A DNA stretch of 64,000 nt. Source: a virus. The notes beneath the pieces were generated by a model. The model was not told the DNA's origin. It did no database searches and saw only the letters and a program-made list of their open reading frames with translations. Made by a program: the position numbers and the translations under genes. Shown in pieces: positions 43,527 to 52,732 of the stretch (the first letter of the stretch is position 1; each line of letters starts with the position of its first letter). The DNA lies in the IMG/VR virus record IMGVR_UViG_3300015263_001063, positions 1 to 64,000 of that record, one strand, 5' to 3'.

Positions 43527-44117
43527 ATGACCAACGAAGTCGACAAGCGGGACGTGTCACGGGTCCGGGTCATCCCGGAGTGGATCTTCAAAATGCTCTC
43601 CAAGCGGGGGATCAGCGGAGAGGAGTACATGAATCTGGGGCTCGTGCGTCCGTATCTCTCGACGGATGACATGGCTGGCTGGATCGCTTTGAACAACCGA
43701 GGTGTCCTCTTTGAGGGTATCTCTCTCTGCGTCACTGGTTCTGCTTTGGCCAGCGCAGGAAAATATGCGCTCTTTGATTCCCTTCCATCGGGACAGAGAG
43801 ACATCACTTTCATGGATCAGGCCCTAGGGCTTTCCATGACAGAAGAGATCGTCAAAACAGTCGTTGACCGATTGACGGACTCTTCTGAGGAGAAACTTAC
43901 TACTGATGATATGTCATCGTTGCCTTACCAGCACGTTCTGGTTGGGACCAACCTCTGGCTTGTCGTCAAGAAAGGTTTCTCAAATCTCGTGAAGAATCCG
44001 CAACTTCGAGCGGTCTTCTTCCGTGATCATTTGAAGGCCCTATATAAGGTGGCGCCTGTCAGCACTGTTTCAAACACTGAGATCTTCAGGATGTACGTCG
44101 GGGAGATCGCTGGTTGA
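43527..44117 (+). CDS. Hypothetical protein upstream of capsid
   Basis: 196 residues from ATG 43527; upstream in-frame codons lie in the divergent region. Globular, mixed fold, no recognised domain. It precedes the capsid gene by 37 bases, a common place for head-assembly proteins. The exact role is unknown. Confidence 0.55.
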   Translation: MTNEVDKRDVSRVRVIPEWIFKMLSKRGISGEEYMNLGLVRPYLSTDDMAGWIALNNRGVLFEGISLCVTGSALASAGKYALFDSLPSGQRDITFMDQALGLSMTEEIVKTVVDRLTDSSEEKLTTDDMSSLPYQHVLVGTNLWLVVKKGFSNLVKNPQLRAVFFRDHLKALYKVAPVSTVSNTEIFRMYVGEIAG

Positions 44118-44154
44118 ATATTCGTCACATCGAAAACACTGAAGGAAAATTTGT

Positions 44155-46353
44155 ATGAGCAATCTTTCTGAAAAGAAGCAGGGCATGCACAGCCCGATCG
44201 GCGATCTCATCGCTTCCATCACTGCCAATGTGGCTCGCCAGAGCGGCCTGAAAGCGATCTCGAGCCGCGTTGTTTCTGTTGAGTCCCTGAACGACAGCGA
44301 TCTCCGTGAGATGTCCAGCGTCGGCGACAACATTCGTCAGTTCTTCAACGGCGAATCCGAAGCTTCCCTGGAATCCCTGAAGCAACTCGGTGCCAACGGC
44401 AAGCGTGGTTTCAGCCAGGCCCAGATCGATGCCGCCACTCAGGGCGCGTTCATCGGTTCCGGTTGGGAGCGCTTCAAGAAGCGCGCTCCGCTGGATGCGA
44501 TGCCCCTCGGCGTGAACCCGAGCTCGGTCGTGACGGTCGAGTCCTATGGCGTCAGCGATGCCATGGCCACCCGCAGCTACGCCAACGAAGCCTACAACGA
44601 AGCGGACAACCGTTCGGCCGTGGCTTTCACGATCGCCTACAACCTGATGGCCTCCCGTCAGGACGAGTTCGGTGAAGCGTTGTACCCGACGCTGACCATT
44701 CCGGCTGACGAAGCTGGCGTGTCGATCGCCGTGAACCTGATGTACGTGCTCGACAACGTTGACCGCGAAACCAGCGGCGATGCGTACGACACGTACCGCA
44801 AGAACCTGCTCCGCGCTGCCGAAGATCCGACCATCCTGCACAAGGATCAGACCCTCTGCGTCCCGGTGGTCCGCTCGCAGTCCCTGGACAAGTTCGTTGA
44901 TGCCAGCGATATCGCCGCCACCGACGTGGTTCTGGAAGACGGCACCACGATCAGCACCGCTCCGCTGCTCTTCAACAAGAAGATCGACCTGCTGGGCATC
45001 TCCCAGTCGGACGCCATGGTCGCCATGGGCGTGCAGAACCAGACCGATACGCTGGAGCCGGGTGCGATCGTCTCCTATGTCTACGTGAAGCTCGGCGCCG
45101 ACATCCTGAAGCTCCGCACCGACGGCCTGCCGGGTTCGAACTTCACCCCGGGTGTCCAGGGTGACTACAAGAACCACACGCTGAACCTCGACAGCACCAG
45201 CGTGCTGCTGAGCGGCACCGTGACCCAGTGGGACGGCTCGGCTGTGACCGAAGCTCCGCTGGTCGCCCTGGCGACCTCCGGCAACCGCGTGCGTCTGCAC
45301 CTGGTCCTCTCTGGCACCCTGCGTACCGACTACGGCAACATCACGGTCTACGCCAACACGCTGGAAGTGTCCGAGATCAGCACCGAAGACGGCACCACGC
45401 TGGCCAGCACGGACACCGTGTACGCCGCGATGGCCACCCTGATCGACGCCGCCACCTTCATGGGCTACGATCAGAAGTCCTACCGCTCGAACGCCAACCG
45501 TCGCCAGCAGGGTCAGTTCATCGACGTGGCCACGCAGTACCAGCGCTACGTCGTGCCGCTTCGCAGCCCGATCACCGCTCGTCACCCGGCCCATGTCGAT
45601 GCCAACGTCGATGCGACCGATGTGCAGGCTCTCATCGCGGCGACACGTCTCCGTATGGGCAACGAAGCCGTGACCTCGGTCCTCAGCGCCGTGGACATGC
45701 TGTCGACCTACGTGGACGTGCAGGACACCGCGGGCGAAGGTCCGGACGTGTTGGGTGTCGGTCGCTTCTATGTTCGTCCGACCTATCTGTACCGCGAGTG
45801 GGATGCGACTCTGAAGGTCGATTCCAAGACCTCGTTCGAACGCGCCCAGGACATCAGCGCCGCGCTCATCAACGAGCTGCGTGACATGGCCTACCGCCTG
45901 TACCGTGACTCGCAGTACAAGGTCGCTGCCGACATGCTGAACGGCGACGTGGGTCCGGTGCCGACCGTGATCATCGCGACCGATCCGGTCACGATGCGTT
46001 ACCTGATCGTGCCGGGCGACCTGCGCACGCTGGGCAACGAGTTCAACGTGAAGGTCGTGTCCACGCTGGACCGTCGTATGAAGGGCAAGATCGTCATGGC
46101 CTTCGGCGTCTTCGACGGACAGCAGAACACCACGATCAACCCGCTGACCAACGGCAACCTCTTCTGGGCGCCGGAACTCGTGCTGACGGCGAACATCGGC
46201 CGCGGTGGTACCTACAACCGTGAAACGCTGGTGCAGCCGCGCTACCTGTTCGTGAACCACCTGCCGGTTCTGGGCGTGATGGATGTGAGCAACATCCCGA
46301 ACGTGCTGAACAAGGTGCCGCTGAACGTCAACGATGTGACCGCTGCTCCGTAA
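44155..46353 (+). CDS. Major capsid protein
   Basis: 732 residues. The strongest codon bias in the window (nearly all C- or G-ending codons), AAGGAA ribosome binding site, and a length matching major capsid proteins of phiKZ-type phages (around 740). The N-terminal 120 residues are helical and may be removed at maturation; the body is mixed alpha/beta as in HK97-type folds. No direct sequence match was made, so the call rests on expression signature, size and position. Confidence 0.7.
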   Translation: MSNLSEKKQGMHSPIGDLIASITANVARQSGLKAISSRVVSVESLNDSDLREMSSVGDNIRQFFNGESEASLESLKQLGANGKRGFSQAQIDAATQGAFIGSGWERFKKRAPLDAMPLGVNPSSVVTVESYGVSDAMATRSYANEAYNEADNRSAVAFTIAYNLMASRQDEFGEALYPTLTIPADEAGVSIAVNLMYVLDNVDRETSGDAYDTYRKNLLRAAEDPTILHKDQTLCVPVVRSQSLDKFVDASDIAATDVVLEDGTTISTAPLLFNKKIDLLGISQSDAMVAMGVQNQTDTLEPGAIVSYVYVKLGADILKLRTDGLPGSNFTPGVQGDYKNHTLNLDSTSVLLSGTVTQWDGSAVTEAPLVALATSGNRVRLHLVLSGTLRTDYGNITVYANTLEVSEISTEDGTTLASTDTVYAAMATLIDAATFMGYDQKSYRSNANRRQQGQFIDVATQYQRYVVPLRSPITARHPAHVDANVDATDVQALIAATRLRMGNEAVTSVLSAVDMLSTYVDVQDTAGEGPDVLGVGRFYVRPTYLYREWDATLKVDSKTSFERAQDISAALINELRDMAYRLYRDSQYKVAADMLNGDVGPVPTVIIATDPVTMRYLIVPGDLRTLGNEFNVKVVSTLDRRMKGKIVMAFGVFDGQQNTTINPLTNGNLFWAPELVLTANIGRGGTYNRETLVQPRYLFVNHLPVLGVMDVSNIPNVLNKVPLNVNDVTAAP

Positions 46354-46390
46354 GGAGCCGTAGGACTCAGTCGCACAGTGCTGACGTGAC

Positions 46391-46426
46391 TACTCCCCCA
46401 CCAGGCCGAAGCCTGGTGGGGGAGTA
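46391..46426 (+). terminator. Capsid-gene terminator with CGAA loop
   Basis: 16-base-pair perfect stem (46391-46406 with 46411-46426) closed by CGAA, 37 bases after the capsid stop. Confidence 0.85.
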
Positions 46427-46477
46427 TGTTGTATGTTCTCGATCATATTCAATGAGGCTGTCACCGGAGACCTTCCT

Positions 46478-46861
46478 ATGTTTTTCCAAGCTGTAGCAGT
46501 CGTGGTGGCTGTCGCTGGGATCGTCGGTGTGGTCCATAGACAGCTATCCAAACGGGTAACCAACCAGACCACTCGGGCCATATCGTCCATCCTACTGGCG
46601 ATCCTGACGGCGTTAGGGTTACCTGTCCTTTTAAATGTGCTATCGTTGGTCAGTGTCGATACCCCATGGCTGCTGGTCATGGGTTGGGTGGTGATGGGTT
46701 CTCTCGTTCTGATTTTTGCCATTGCTAAGGGCAGTCATAAGTTTTTTGACTGGCTGTGGCCTAAGCTAGGGCGGGTTGAGTACCTGTTACTGTCAATTAT
46801 GTTCTGGCCTGGGTTTCTTTTGGTGTTAGTGACGAAGTCAGGTAAGCGAGTCAGGAACTAG
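46478..46861 (+). CDS. Membrane protein
   Basis: 127 residues from ATG 46478, with GGAGA upstream. Hydrophobic spans at about 2-19, 36-59, 66-88 and 102-118. No family recognised. Followed by ACTCCTTTATATAAG (46863-46879). Confidence 0.55.
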   Translation: MFFQAVAVVVAVAGIVGVVHRQLSKRVTNQTTRAISSILLAILTALGLPVLLNVLSLVSVDTPWLLVMGWVVMGSLVLIFAIAKGSHKFFDWLWPKLGRVEYLLLSIMFWPGFLLVLVTKSGKRVRN

Positions 46862-46946
46862 GACTCCTTTATATAAGAAGCGGCTGGGGATAACGGGCTG
46901 ACCTCTTCATGGATAGATGCGTCTACGAATGGAGCCGGAGGTTACA

Positions 46947-47180
46947 ATGTATGTTGATAGGGCAGTATTCGCTTGGGTCGGTATGGGAATCATTCTGCTT
47001 ACGATCGCTTTATTGGTCACGAAGCACCTGCCTGAGCCCAAAGTCAATGCAGTATTTCGGATGATGCTAACGGGTAGTCCGTTATCACCCACATTCTTCA
47101 TCTTCGCCTGGCCGCTAACGGTCGGAATCTTGCTATTCATTCTCTCTCATTGGTTCTACTCGAAGCGTCTTCTTCGGTAA
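46947..47180 (+). CDS. Small membrane protein
   Basis: 77 residues from ATG 46947 with GGAGG upstream. Two hydrophobic spans (about 6-26 and 48-68) around a short loop. No family recognised. Confidence 0.55.
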   Translation: MYVDRAVFAWVGMGIILLTIALLVTKHLPEPKVNAVFRMMLTGSPLSPTFFIFAWPLTVGILLFILSHWFYSKRLLR

Positions 47181-47201
47181 ACCCTCGACCAAAGGTGATC
47201 C

Positions 47202-47744
47202 ATGTCTGTCATCCAGGCAATGCCGTATTATCAGCCGCATACCCAGAAGTACTTCTGCATCCATTCGAAGATCATCCCTGACAATGAGACGCTGCTGGGG
47301 ATCCCCCACCGAGTCCTGCCGTACAAGTCAAAGATTGACATACCCATTATCGAAGCTGCCTACCACAAGGCTTCGGATGACTACGAGTACCGATTCTGTT
47401 TGAGCGATCAGGTAGTACTGCCAGCCAAATTGAAGGCGATCTACCTGGAACCCGTCTCAGGGACGGTCAAGATGATCGACGTCTCTGGTCTGGAGGAGTC
47501 CAACATCACGTCCTCCGGTATCCTGGGTAACCAATACGTCTCCCACTTCTCCATCGCAGCGGATGACCCGCTGCTGACCGACCAGGGTATCAGTGCCACA
47601 AGCAGCCTGGTGTTCTCTGTGATCGTCTCTCTGAATGAGAAGACCTGCCGACTGGCACAGCCCAAGTTCTCCGAGAACAATGTCGCACCCATCATCGGTT
47701 ACGACATGGAGCTGTACCGCACGCCGTTCGTAGCAACGACGTGA
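47202..47744 (+). CDS. Hypothetical protein
   Basis: 180 residues, beta-rich, no signal or membrane segment, no family recognised. Ribosome binding site AAAGGTGA. Possible structural protein by composition, but unproven. Confidence 0.55.
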   Translation: MSVIQAMPYYQPHTQKYFCIHSKIIPDNETLLGIPHRVLPYKSKIDIPIIEAAYHKASDDYEYRFCLSDQVVLPAKLKAIYLEPVSGTVKMIDVSGLEESNITSSGILGNQYVSHFSIAADDPLLTDQGISATSSLVFSVIVSLNEKTCRLAQPKFSENNVAPIIGYDMELYRTPFVATT

Positions 47745-47773
47745 CCCGTTCCTAAAATACAACAATACGAAAT

Positions 47774-47788
47774 ACTCTCTACGAGAGT
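47774..47788 (+). terminator. Small hairpin
   Basis: ACTCTC/GAGAGT stem with a three-base loop in the gap between genes; weak and without a T run. Confidence 0.35.
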
Positions 47789-47821
47789 AGTTCTCAATGC
47801 AAACATGCGAGGAGTCGACTG

Positions 47822-48007
47822 ATGACGGGACAAAGGCGTCCCCACCTCTTTTCTTTTAAGCAAATCAAGAATGTGGTGGTAGAGATCGTAGTGATCGGTG
47901 CTATTCTGAGTACCCTCATTCTTCCTTTCTATCTATTGAGGTGGATGGACGACCAGTCATGGACGAGCATAATCGGTCACCAAGAGCAGGAGTCTCCACA
48001 GAAGTAG
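47822..48007 (+). CDS. Small membrane protein
   Basis: 61 residues, one hydrophobic span (about 17-40) with a short acidic C-terminal tail. Good GAGGAG site upstream. No family recognised. Confidence 0.5.
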   Translation: MTGQRRPHLFSFKQIKNVVVEIVVIGAILSTLILPFYLLRWMDDQSWTSIIGHQEQESPQK

Positions 48008-48056
48008 TAGGGAAGGACTCCTCTCATTTCTTTATTCCAATGGTGAGATCAGGACG

Positions 48057-48284
48057 ATGCAGGTTCTTAATTTGACTTTCGGTAGAGCGGTCGAAGCAGC
48101 TGCCAAACAGAACTTCGAACGTGATGTACGCTTGGGGGCCACCAGTGAAGTCGAACGCGAGATGGCGTTTCCGGAGTACGTCAGTGAAGCACGAGCGTAC
48201 CTCCAGACCCATGGACAGAACCTCGAACCCATGTTTGAAGACCACCCGCACATCGTGGTCGTCCGTAACACCGTGGTGAGTTAA
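48057..48284 (+). CDS. Small hypothetical protein
   Basis: 75 residues, helical and charged, with Glu/Arg-rich middle. CAGGAC precedes the start. No family recognised. Confidence 0.5.
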   Translation: MQVLNLTFGRAVEAAAKQNFERDVRLGATSEVEREMAFPEYVSEARAYLQTHGQNLEPMFEDHPHIVVVRNTVVS

Positions 48285-48340
48285 TCTCACCGTAGATCAT
48301 ATGCGGTCCCACCGCGCCTGACCATTTCCTGGAGAACCCC

Positions 48341-48499
48341 ATGTCTTTCAGCAGCAACAAAGCCGACGAAGCCCCCGCCGCCGACGCCACCGAAGAAGTG
48401 ACCACCACGACCAAGGTGTCCATCATCGTGGACGGTGTTCAGAAGACCATCACCATTCAGGAACTGGCGGACATGATCACCACCATCCAGGCTGGTTGA
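48341..48499 (+). CDS. Very small hypothetical protein
   Basis: 52 residues (MSFSSNKADE...), with TGGAGAA before the start. Thr-rich middle then a VSIIVDGVQKTITIQELADMI segment. Codon use is highly biased to C/G endings like the capsid gene, which supports it being a real and well-expressed gene. No family recognised. Confidence 0.55.
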   Translation: MSFSSNKADEAPAADATEEVTTTTKVSIIVDGVQKTITIQELADMITTIQAG

Positions 48500-48509
48500 T
48501 CCCGGTTTC

Positions 48510-48545
48510 ATACAGGAGAGTAGCCTCTTGGCTACTCTCCTGTAT
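48510..48545 (+). terminator. Hairpin terminator with TCTT loop
   Basis: 16-base-pair stem (48510-48525 with 48530-48545), loop TCTT, after the 52-residue gene. Confidence 0.8.
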
Positions 48546-48556
48546 ATGTTGCATCA

Positions 48557-48576
48557 GACTCCTTATATAAGGAGTC
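48557..48576 (+). promoter_or_regulatory. Extended CCTTATATAAGG palindrome
   Basis: 20-base perfect palindrome with core 48561-48572, seven bases (from the core) before the GTG at 48580; AAGGAG is the ribosome binding site. Confidence 0.5.
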
Positions 48577-48579
48577 CCA

Positions 48580-48951
48580 GTGGAGTGTGACATGATCTAC
48601 AACTTTCGTGATGGTGCACCCGCAGCCTGCCCAGGCACTGCCAGGTTTCTGATTCCCCAGAATTCAGCCCTGGACATCCCCAAAGTCATCCTCTTCCAGC
48701 CCAGAAGGTTTGAGGATAAGTTTGACCGGTACGTCAAGCACCCGGAGAGGGAGGTAGAAATGGTTGGCTTGATTGCTGGCCTCTACAACCTGAACCAGGA
48801 ATACGACATCACGGAGATCGTCTCACCACACAGGTCGCTGAAGGATCAGCACGAAAGGGCGGTCATCCGGCTCTTGCAGGAAATGGAAGACGTGGTCAAG
48901 AAGACACATGAGTACTTCCCGCTGCCCGTGGGATCTGTACAAACCTGGTAA
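48580..48951 (+). CDS. Hypothetical protein
   Basis: 123 residues if started at GTG 48580 (119 from ATG 48592). Mixed fold, no family recognised. Expressed from the palindromic element at 48557 and ended by the hairpin at 48954. Confidence 0.55.
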   Translation: MECDMIYNFRDGAPAACPGTARFLIPQNSALDIPKVILFQPRRFEDKFDRYVKHPEREVEMVGLIAGLYNLNQEYDITEIVSPHRSLKDQHERAVIRLLQEMEDVVKKTHEYFPLPVGSVQTW

Positions 48952-48953
48952 TG

Positions 48954-48991
48954 CCATAGACAGGGAGGCCAGAAGGCCTCCCTGTCTATGG
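48954..48991 (+). terminator. Hairpin terminator
   Basis: 17-base-pair stem (48954-48970 with 48975-48991), AGAA loop, followed by TCTTTCTATTTC. Confidence 0.85.
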
Positions 48992-49013
48992 TCTTTCTAT
49001 TTCTTCTTGACTT

Positions 49014-49023
49014 GATATACTCT
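49014..49023 (+). promoter_or_regulatory. GATATACTCT motif, copy 2
   Basis: Ten-base motif 41 bases before the start at 49065, identical to the copies at 36928 and 52282. Confidence 0.5.
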
Positions 49024-49064
49024 ACTTAGACAAGAGGTACAATATTAAAGAATAGGAGACTGCA

Positions 49065-50519
49065 ATGGCCGTCCGAGATGCCCGTATTGACGACACCCGT
49101 CCGTGCCCACCGCCGGTGGTCAAGTACGACAACCCCTCCTATCCGACAGGGAGGCCGTATGAATCCATCGTGACCGACTCGAAGATCCCGGTCAGACCCA
49201 AGATCGTCAAGACGGACCAGAACTGTCTGGTCTATGATGACAGCATCATGATCTCTGTCGAGGTCAAGCCCACTGAGGGCTCTCTCCCAGACTTGGAGAT
49301 GAATGCCTCGTACTCCCTCCAGACCCAGTACTTCAATCGGACGGAAAACAACTTCATGGTGACGGACCGTCAGAACCTGACGGTCACCATCCCCAAGAGC
49401 AAGATTCTCCATCACCGGACCCGCCAGGCCTTTGTGGTTCGGCGGCACCATACGTTCTCTAACCGAGAGGCTGTGGAGAGTGCTCTGGAGAACCACCGGG
49501 TCGAACGGGGTAACCTCATCGAGGAGAACACCGAGCTACTTCAGGTACTGGAGCAGCTAGAGAAGGAGCTGAATCGTGGGAACATCCACCACAATAGCGT
49601 AGGGATTAGCGTCTTCGTCGATCGACTGATCCCTGTTGAGCTCCTCACCCGGTATGCGTCGATCTATATCTCCGACCTGGATATCCTGGTTCGCCTGGAT
49701 GGACAGATGATCTATACGCCGCATCCGACCAGTAAGGATGCAATGTTGAGAGGGGAATTCCTGGAACAGACGGAAGGTCGACCTGTGTCCGGGGGTCTCT
49801 ACGAGATCGTCGACAATGAAAGTTCCTTCGCCCAGCGATTCATTTCCGTGGGTACAGACATCATCGAGCTTCCGATCCTGAGGGATCGTAGCCGGAAGTC
49901 CGGGGTGTACGCGTTCAAGGCTGAGTTCTCTCAGATGGGTAAGCGAGAGTTCAACTTGCAGTATTACCCTCTCGAGGACATGAACAAACTGGGGATCTAT
50001 CCGACTCGTGAGGAAGCCCTGGGTAACGGTAACGCTGCTCGGGTCTTTGAGCGAGAAATGATCGCTGCCAAGATGGAGCTGGACCGATTCAAGGTGGAGA
50101 GTGAACGGGCGCAGCGTGAGCGGGACCTTGAGATTGCCAACATGCGCCACGAGCGGGCCCTGTTGGAGAATAAGCTCCAGATGGAAAAAAGTTCCAGGGA
50201 CCAGGAATTGGGTAAGTCAGAATTTGAAAGCGAGATGGAACGCCTTCGAGTGAAAGACGACCTTGAACGTCGGCGCTGGGCCCAGGAACAGGAGAAGCAT
50301 CTCCAAGAGATCCAGGCCAACATTCAGCGGATGATGACCGAACAGATGAAGGACCGGCTTGACCGAGAGAAGATGGAGAGAGCCGATCATTACGATCGGA
50401 AGTCTCAGGCGAGGAAGAACACCAGCGAGCTTCTGAAACAAATCCCGGCTATCATTGCCGGTGTCGCGTCGATTGTCGCACTGGTGCTCGCAACCAAATC
50501 GAACACAACGGGCAAATAA
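49065..50519 (+). CDS. Coiled-coil protein with C-terminal membrane anchor
   Basis: 484 residues. Residues 1-300 are a mixed globular part; 320-445 are a long charged coiled coil (Glu, Arg, Lys, Gln-rich); the final 25 residues contain one membrane span (IIAGVASIVALVLA). It could be an inner-membrane scaffold or assembly factor. No family recognised. Begins a unit with the 579-residue gene at 50527. Confidence 0.55.
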   Translation: MAVRDARIDDTRPCPPPVVKYDNPSYPTGRPYESIVTDSKIPVRPKIVKTDQNCLVYDDSIMISVEVKPTEGSLPDLEMNASYSLQTQYFNRTENNFMVTDRQNLTVTIPKSKILHHRTRQAFVVRRHHTFSNREAVESALENHRVERGNLIEENTELLQVLEQLEKELNRGNIHHNSVGISVFVDRLIPVELLTRYASIYISDLDILVRLDGQMIYTPHPTSKDAMLRGEFLEQTEGRPVSGGLYEIVDNESSFAQRFISVGTDIIELPILRDRSRKSGVYAFKAEFSQMGKREFNLQYYPLEDMNKLGIYPTREEALGNGNAARVFEREMIAAKMELDRFKVESERAQRERDLEIANMRHERALLENKLQMEKSSRDQELGKSEFESEMERLRVKDDLERRRWAQEQEKHLQEIQANIQRMMTEQMKDRLDREKMERADHYDRKSQARKNTSELLKQIPAIIAGVASIVALVLATKSNTTGK

Positions 50520-50526
50520 GGGTAAT

Positions 50527-52263
50527 ATGAACAGATTGTTCGCAGCGATGGTGGAGAAGAACACACCGAAGTTCAATCCTCACATCGTGAAGGGGCTAGC
50601 CTGCGAATATGTGCCGAAAGCAGAGGCTTGGGTCCACCAAACCCTACTCTCTGCCTCCCGGAGCTTTCCGGACGGCTTGGTCTATCATGGATACGAACGT
50701 TGTAACTTCTACGAAGAGTACGAAGAGACCACCAAAATCAGTGGGAACAAGCGGAGCTTTGAGCTGGCAGAGTCTGACCTGTATATGGTCAAGTATCTCT
50801 TCTCCTTTAAAGGAGAGTCCCTCCCACCTCGATATATGTACCTCCCCTATGTCCGTGAGGCAGGTCTCATCAATCTGAGCGGCACCCTGTACCACATCAC
50901 CGGCGTGCTCTGCGACAAGATCGTCTCTCCGGGTAGCGAGAGCATCTTTGTCCGGTTGATCCGCGACAAGATCATCTTCCTGCGGCAAGGACACACCATC
51001 GTAGCGGATGGTCGACGTCAAACCGTGAATACGGTCTGGAGCAACATCTACCGGAAGTCCAAGTCCAAGCGGAATCCAGGGAACTCCAAGATTGCCAGGA
51101 CGTTGATTGCGCATTACCTGTTCGCTCGGTTCGGGTTTTACGAGGCGTTCCAGCAATATGCCGGGTTCCGTCCTGTATCTGCCGTATATGACCCGAGTGA
51201 ACCCGAAGATCCGAACGTCGTGGTCTGCCGGAGTACGTACTATGGCGGGTCTAGCCGTCCCGCCTCGTACCAGGGCTCGCTCTACTCTCCGACAGACATC
51301 TGCCTGAAAATCCCACGACAACACTGGAACGACACCACCGCCGCTATGGTGGCGGGGTTCTTCTACGTGGTCGACAACTTTCCGGACCGTTTCCGGCACG
51401 ACTGGCTGGACGACACCTTCCGGTGGCGGGTGATCCTTGGGCACATCATCTTCTCCGGGGCGTATACCGAAGCCAAGCTGAATGCCAACATCGAGGAGCA
51501 CTTTGCCTCCTTGGATGACTACATGGACCAGTTCGTCATCGATAAGCTCAAGGAGATTGGCTGGGAGATCCATGACTTCTATGGTCTCATTGCCAAGATC
51601 ATGGTCGACTTCCCCCGGTTGCTCCTGGAGAACCCTGAGCGTGTCTCCAACATGTACCACAAGAACATCGAGATCTTGTATTACATGCTCTCGGACATCA
51701 CGCACCAGATCTTCACGATGAACTACCAGCTGAGGAAGCAGGAGAACCGAAAGCCACTGACCGCCAAGGCAGTGATCTCGACGTTCACGAAGTCACTCAC
51801 GAAACGAGTGATCTTCAAACTGCATTCCAACAGCCTGGTCTGCGAAACCGTCTCGTACTGTGGGGACCACATGTATCCGAAGATTACGTCCCGAGTATCC
51901 TCTCAGGACGGGGCTGCCAAGGGAAAACGTGTCGTACTGGGTCCCAACCACCACCTCAATGCCAGCGCCATCACGGCAGGGAGTGTTCTCTTCCTGTCCA
52001 AGTCCAACCCAGATCCCTCCAGTCGCTTGAATCCGTACGGATGCTTCGACCTGGAAAGCGGGACGGTGCTACCCAATCCGAAGTATGTCGATATCATCGC
52101 CGATGTGCAGGCGAGACTCTCACAGCTTTCCAGGGAGGAAGTCGAGATCGAGGAAGTTATAGAAACCTCTGCTCTGGAGTCAGATGACGACAATCCAGAA
52201 CTCGACGAGGATGAGGAGTCTGAAGAACTCAGTGACGACTCGGAAGACGAGGACGACGAGTAA
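50527..52263 (+). CDS. Large protein, possible divergent RNA polymerase beta amino-terminal part
   Basis: 578 residues from ATG 50527; the longer frame from 50455 is rejected because it lies in the previous gene. GLINLSGTLYHITGVLCDKIVSPG is weakly like the beta FVINGTERVIVSQLHRSPG segment, and RLNPYGCFDLESG near 505 is like the beta TNEYGFLETP region. The last 45 residues are almost only Asp, Glu and Ser. Because the phage encodes beta' pieces, a split beta subunit is plausible, but the similarity is thin and needs profile searches. Otherwise it is a large virion or unknown protein. Confidence 0.45.
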   Translation: MNRLFAAMVEKNTPKFNPHIVKGLACEYVPKAEAWVHQTLLSASRSFPDGLVYHGYERCNFYEEYEETTKISGNKRSFELAESDLYMVKYLFSFKGESLPPRYMYLPYVREAGLINLSGTLYHITGVLCDKIVSPGSESIFVRLIRDKIIFLRQGHTIVADGRRQTVNTVWSNIYRKSKSKRNPGNSKIARTLIAHYLFARFGFYEAFQQYAGFRPVSAVYDPSEPEDPNVVVCRSTYYGGSSRPASYQGSLYSPTDICLKIPRQHWNDTTAAMVAGFFYVVDNFPDRFRHDWLDDTFRWRVILGHIIFSGAYTEAKLNANIEEHFASLDDYMDQFVIDKLKEIGWEIHDFYGLIAKIMVDFPRLLLENPERVSNMYHKNIEILYYMLSDITHQIFTMNYQLRKQENRKPLTAKAVISTFTKSLTKRVIFKLHSNSLVCETVSYCGDHMYPKITSRVSSQDGAAKGKRVVLGPNHHLNASAITAGSVLFLSKSNPDPSSRLNPYGCFDLESGTVLPNPKYVDIIADVQARLSQLSREEVEIEEVIETSALESDDDNPELDEDEESEELSDDSEDEDDE

Positions 52264-52272
52264 GCTAACCAA

Positions 52273-52303
52273 ACTAGGCCAGATATACTCTATCTGGCCT
52301 AGT
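52273..52303 (+). terminator. Hairpin terminator containing GATATACTCT in its loop side
   Basis: 13-base-pair stem (52273-52285 with 52291-52303), loop TACTC. The GATATACTCT motif copy 3 (52282-52291) lies across the loop and stem edge. Confidence 0.7.
52282..52291 (+). promoter_or_regulatory. GATATACTCT motif, copy 3
   Basis: Ten-base motif 47 bases before the start at 52339. Its overlap with a terminator stem weakens the promoter reading for this copy. Confidence 0.4.
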
Positions 52304-52317
52304 CTAGTTTGTGTCGC

Positions 52318-52329
52318 TATATAAAGGAG
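52318..52329 (+). promoter_or_regulatory. Half-palindromic TATATAAAGGAG element
   Basis: Variant of the CCTTATATAAGG element; AAAGGAG is the ribosome binding site for ATG 52339. Confidence 0.4.
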
Positions 52330-52338
52330 TGTAACCAG

Positions 52339-52722
52339 ATGTTAACTGCTACTGTTATTTTATCCAGCGTGGTCCTTGACCTGTTTGTCATTATCCTGTT
52401 TTGGCTATCCACGCACCACTTGAATAAATACCAGCTGCTCGTGGGGTGGGTTACGCTGACTCTGACAGTCCTCTCGTCCATCCCCTTGCCGTTATTGATG
52501 GGAATGAACCCTGAGTTCGTCTGGAACATGGGCATTGACCCGATGATCCTTAACCAGGCCTGGGTGGTCCTCCTTTACGCAGCGTGGAAACTGTGGTACT
52601 TCACGGGGTACGGGATGCTGTGCGTTAATGTCCTCTCGAGGGATAGCGACCCTGTGAGGTACTCCCTGATGGACTGTTTCAAGGATGTCTTCCTGTTCAC
52701 ACGCTGGAGAACCCCTTTCTGA
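52339..52722 (+). CDS. Membrane protein
   Basis: 127 residues from ATG 52339. Three to four hydrophobic spans (about 4-24, 34-56, 73-95). No family recognised. Followed closely by the gene at 52733. Confidence 0.55.
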   Translation: MLTATVILSSVVLDLFVIILFWLSTHHLNKYQLLVGWVTLTLTVLSSIPLPLLMGMNPEFVWNMGIDPMILNQAWVVLLYAAWKLWYFTGYGMLCVNVLSRDSDPVRYSLMDCFKDVFLFTRWRTPF

Positions 52723-52732
52723 GGATGCTGCA

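Noticed and set aside
44125-46260. 711-codon open frame antisense to the capsid gene
   Set aside because: Long because of the GC-ending codon bias of the capsid gene; no ribosome binding site and His/Arg/Gly-rich shadow composition.
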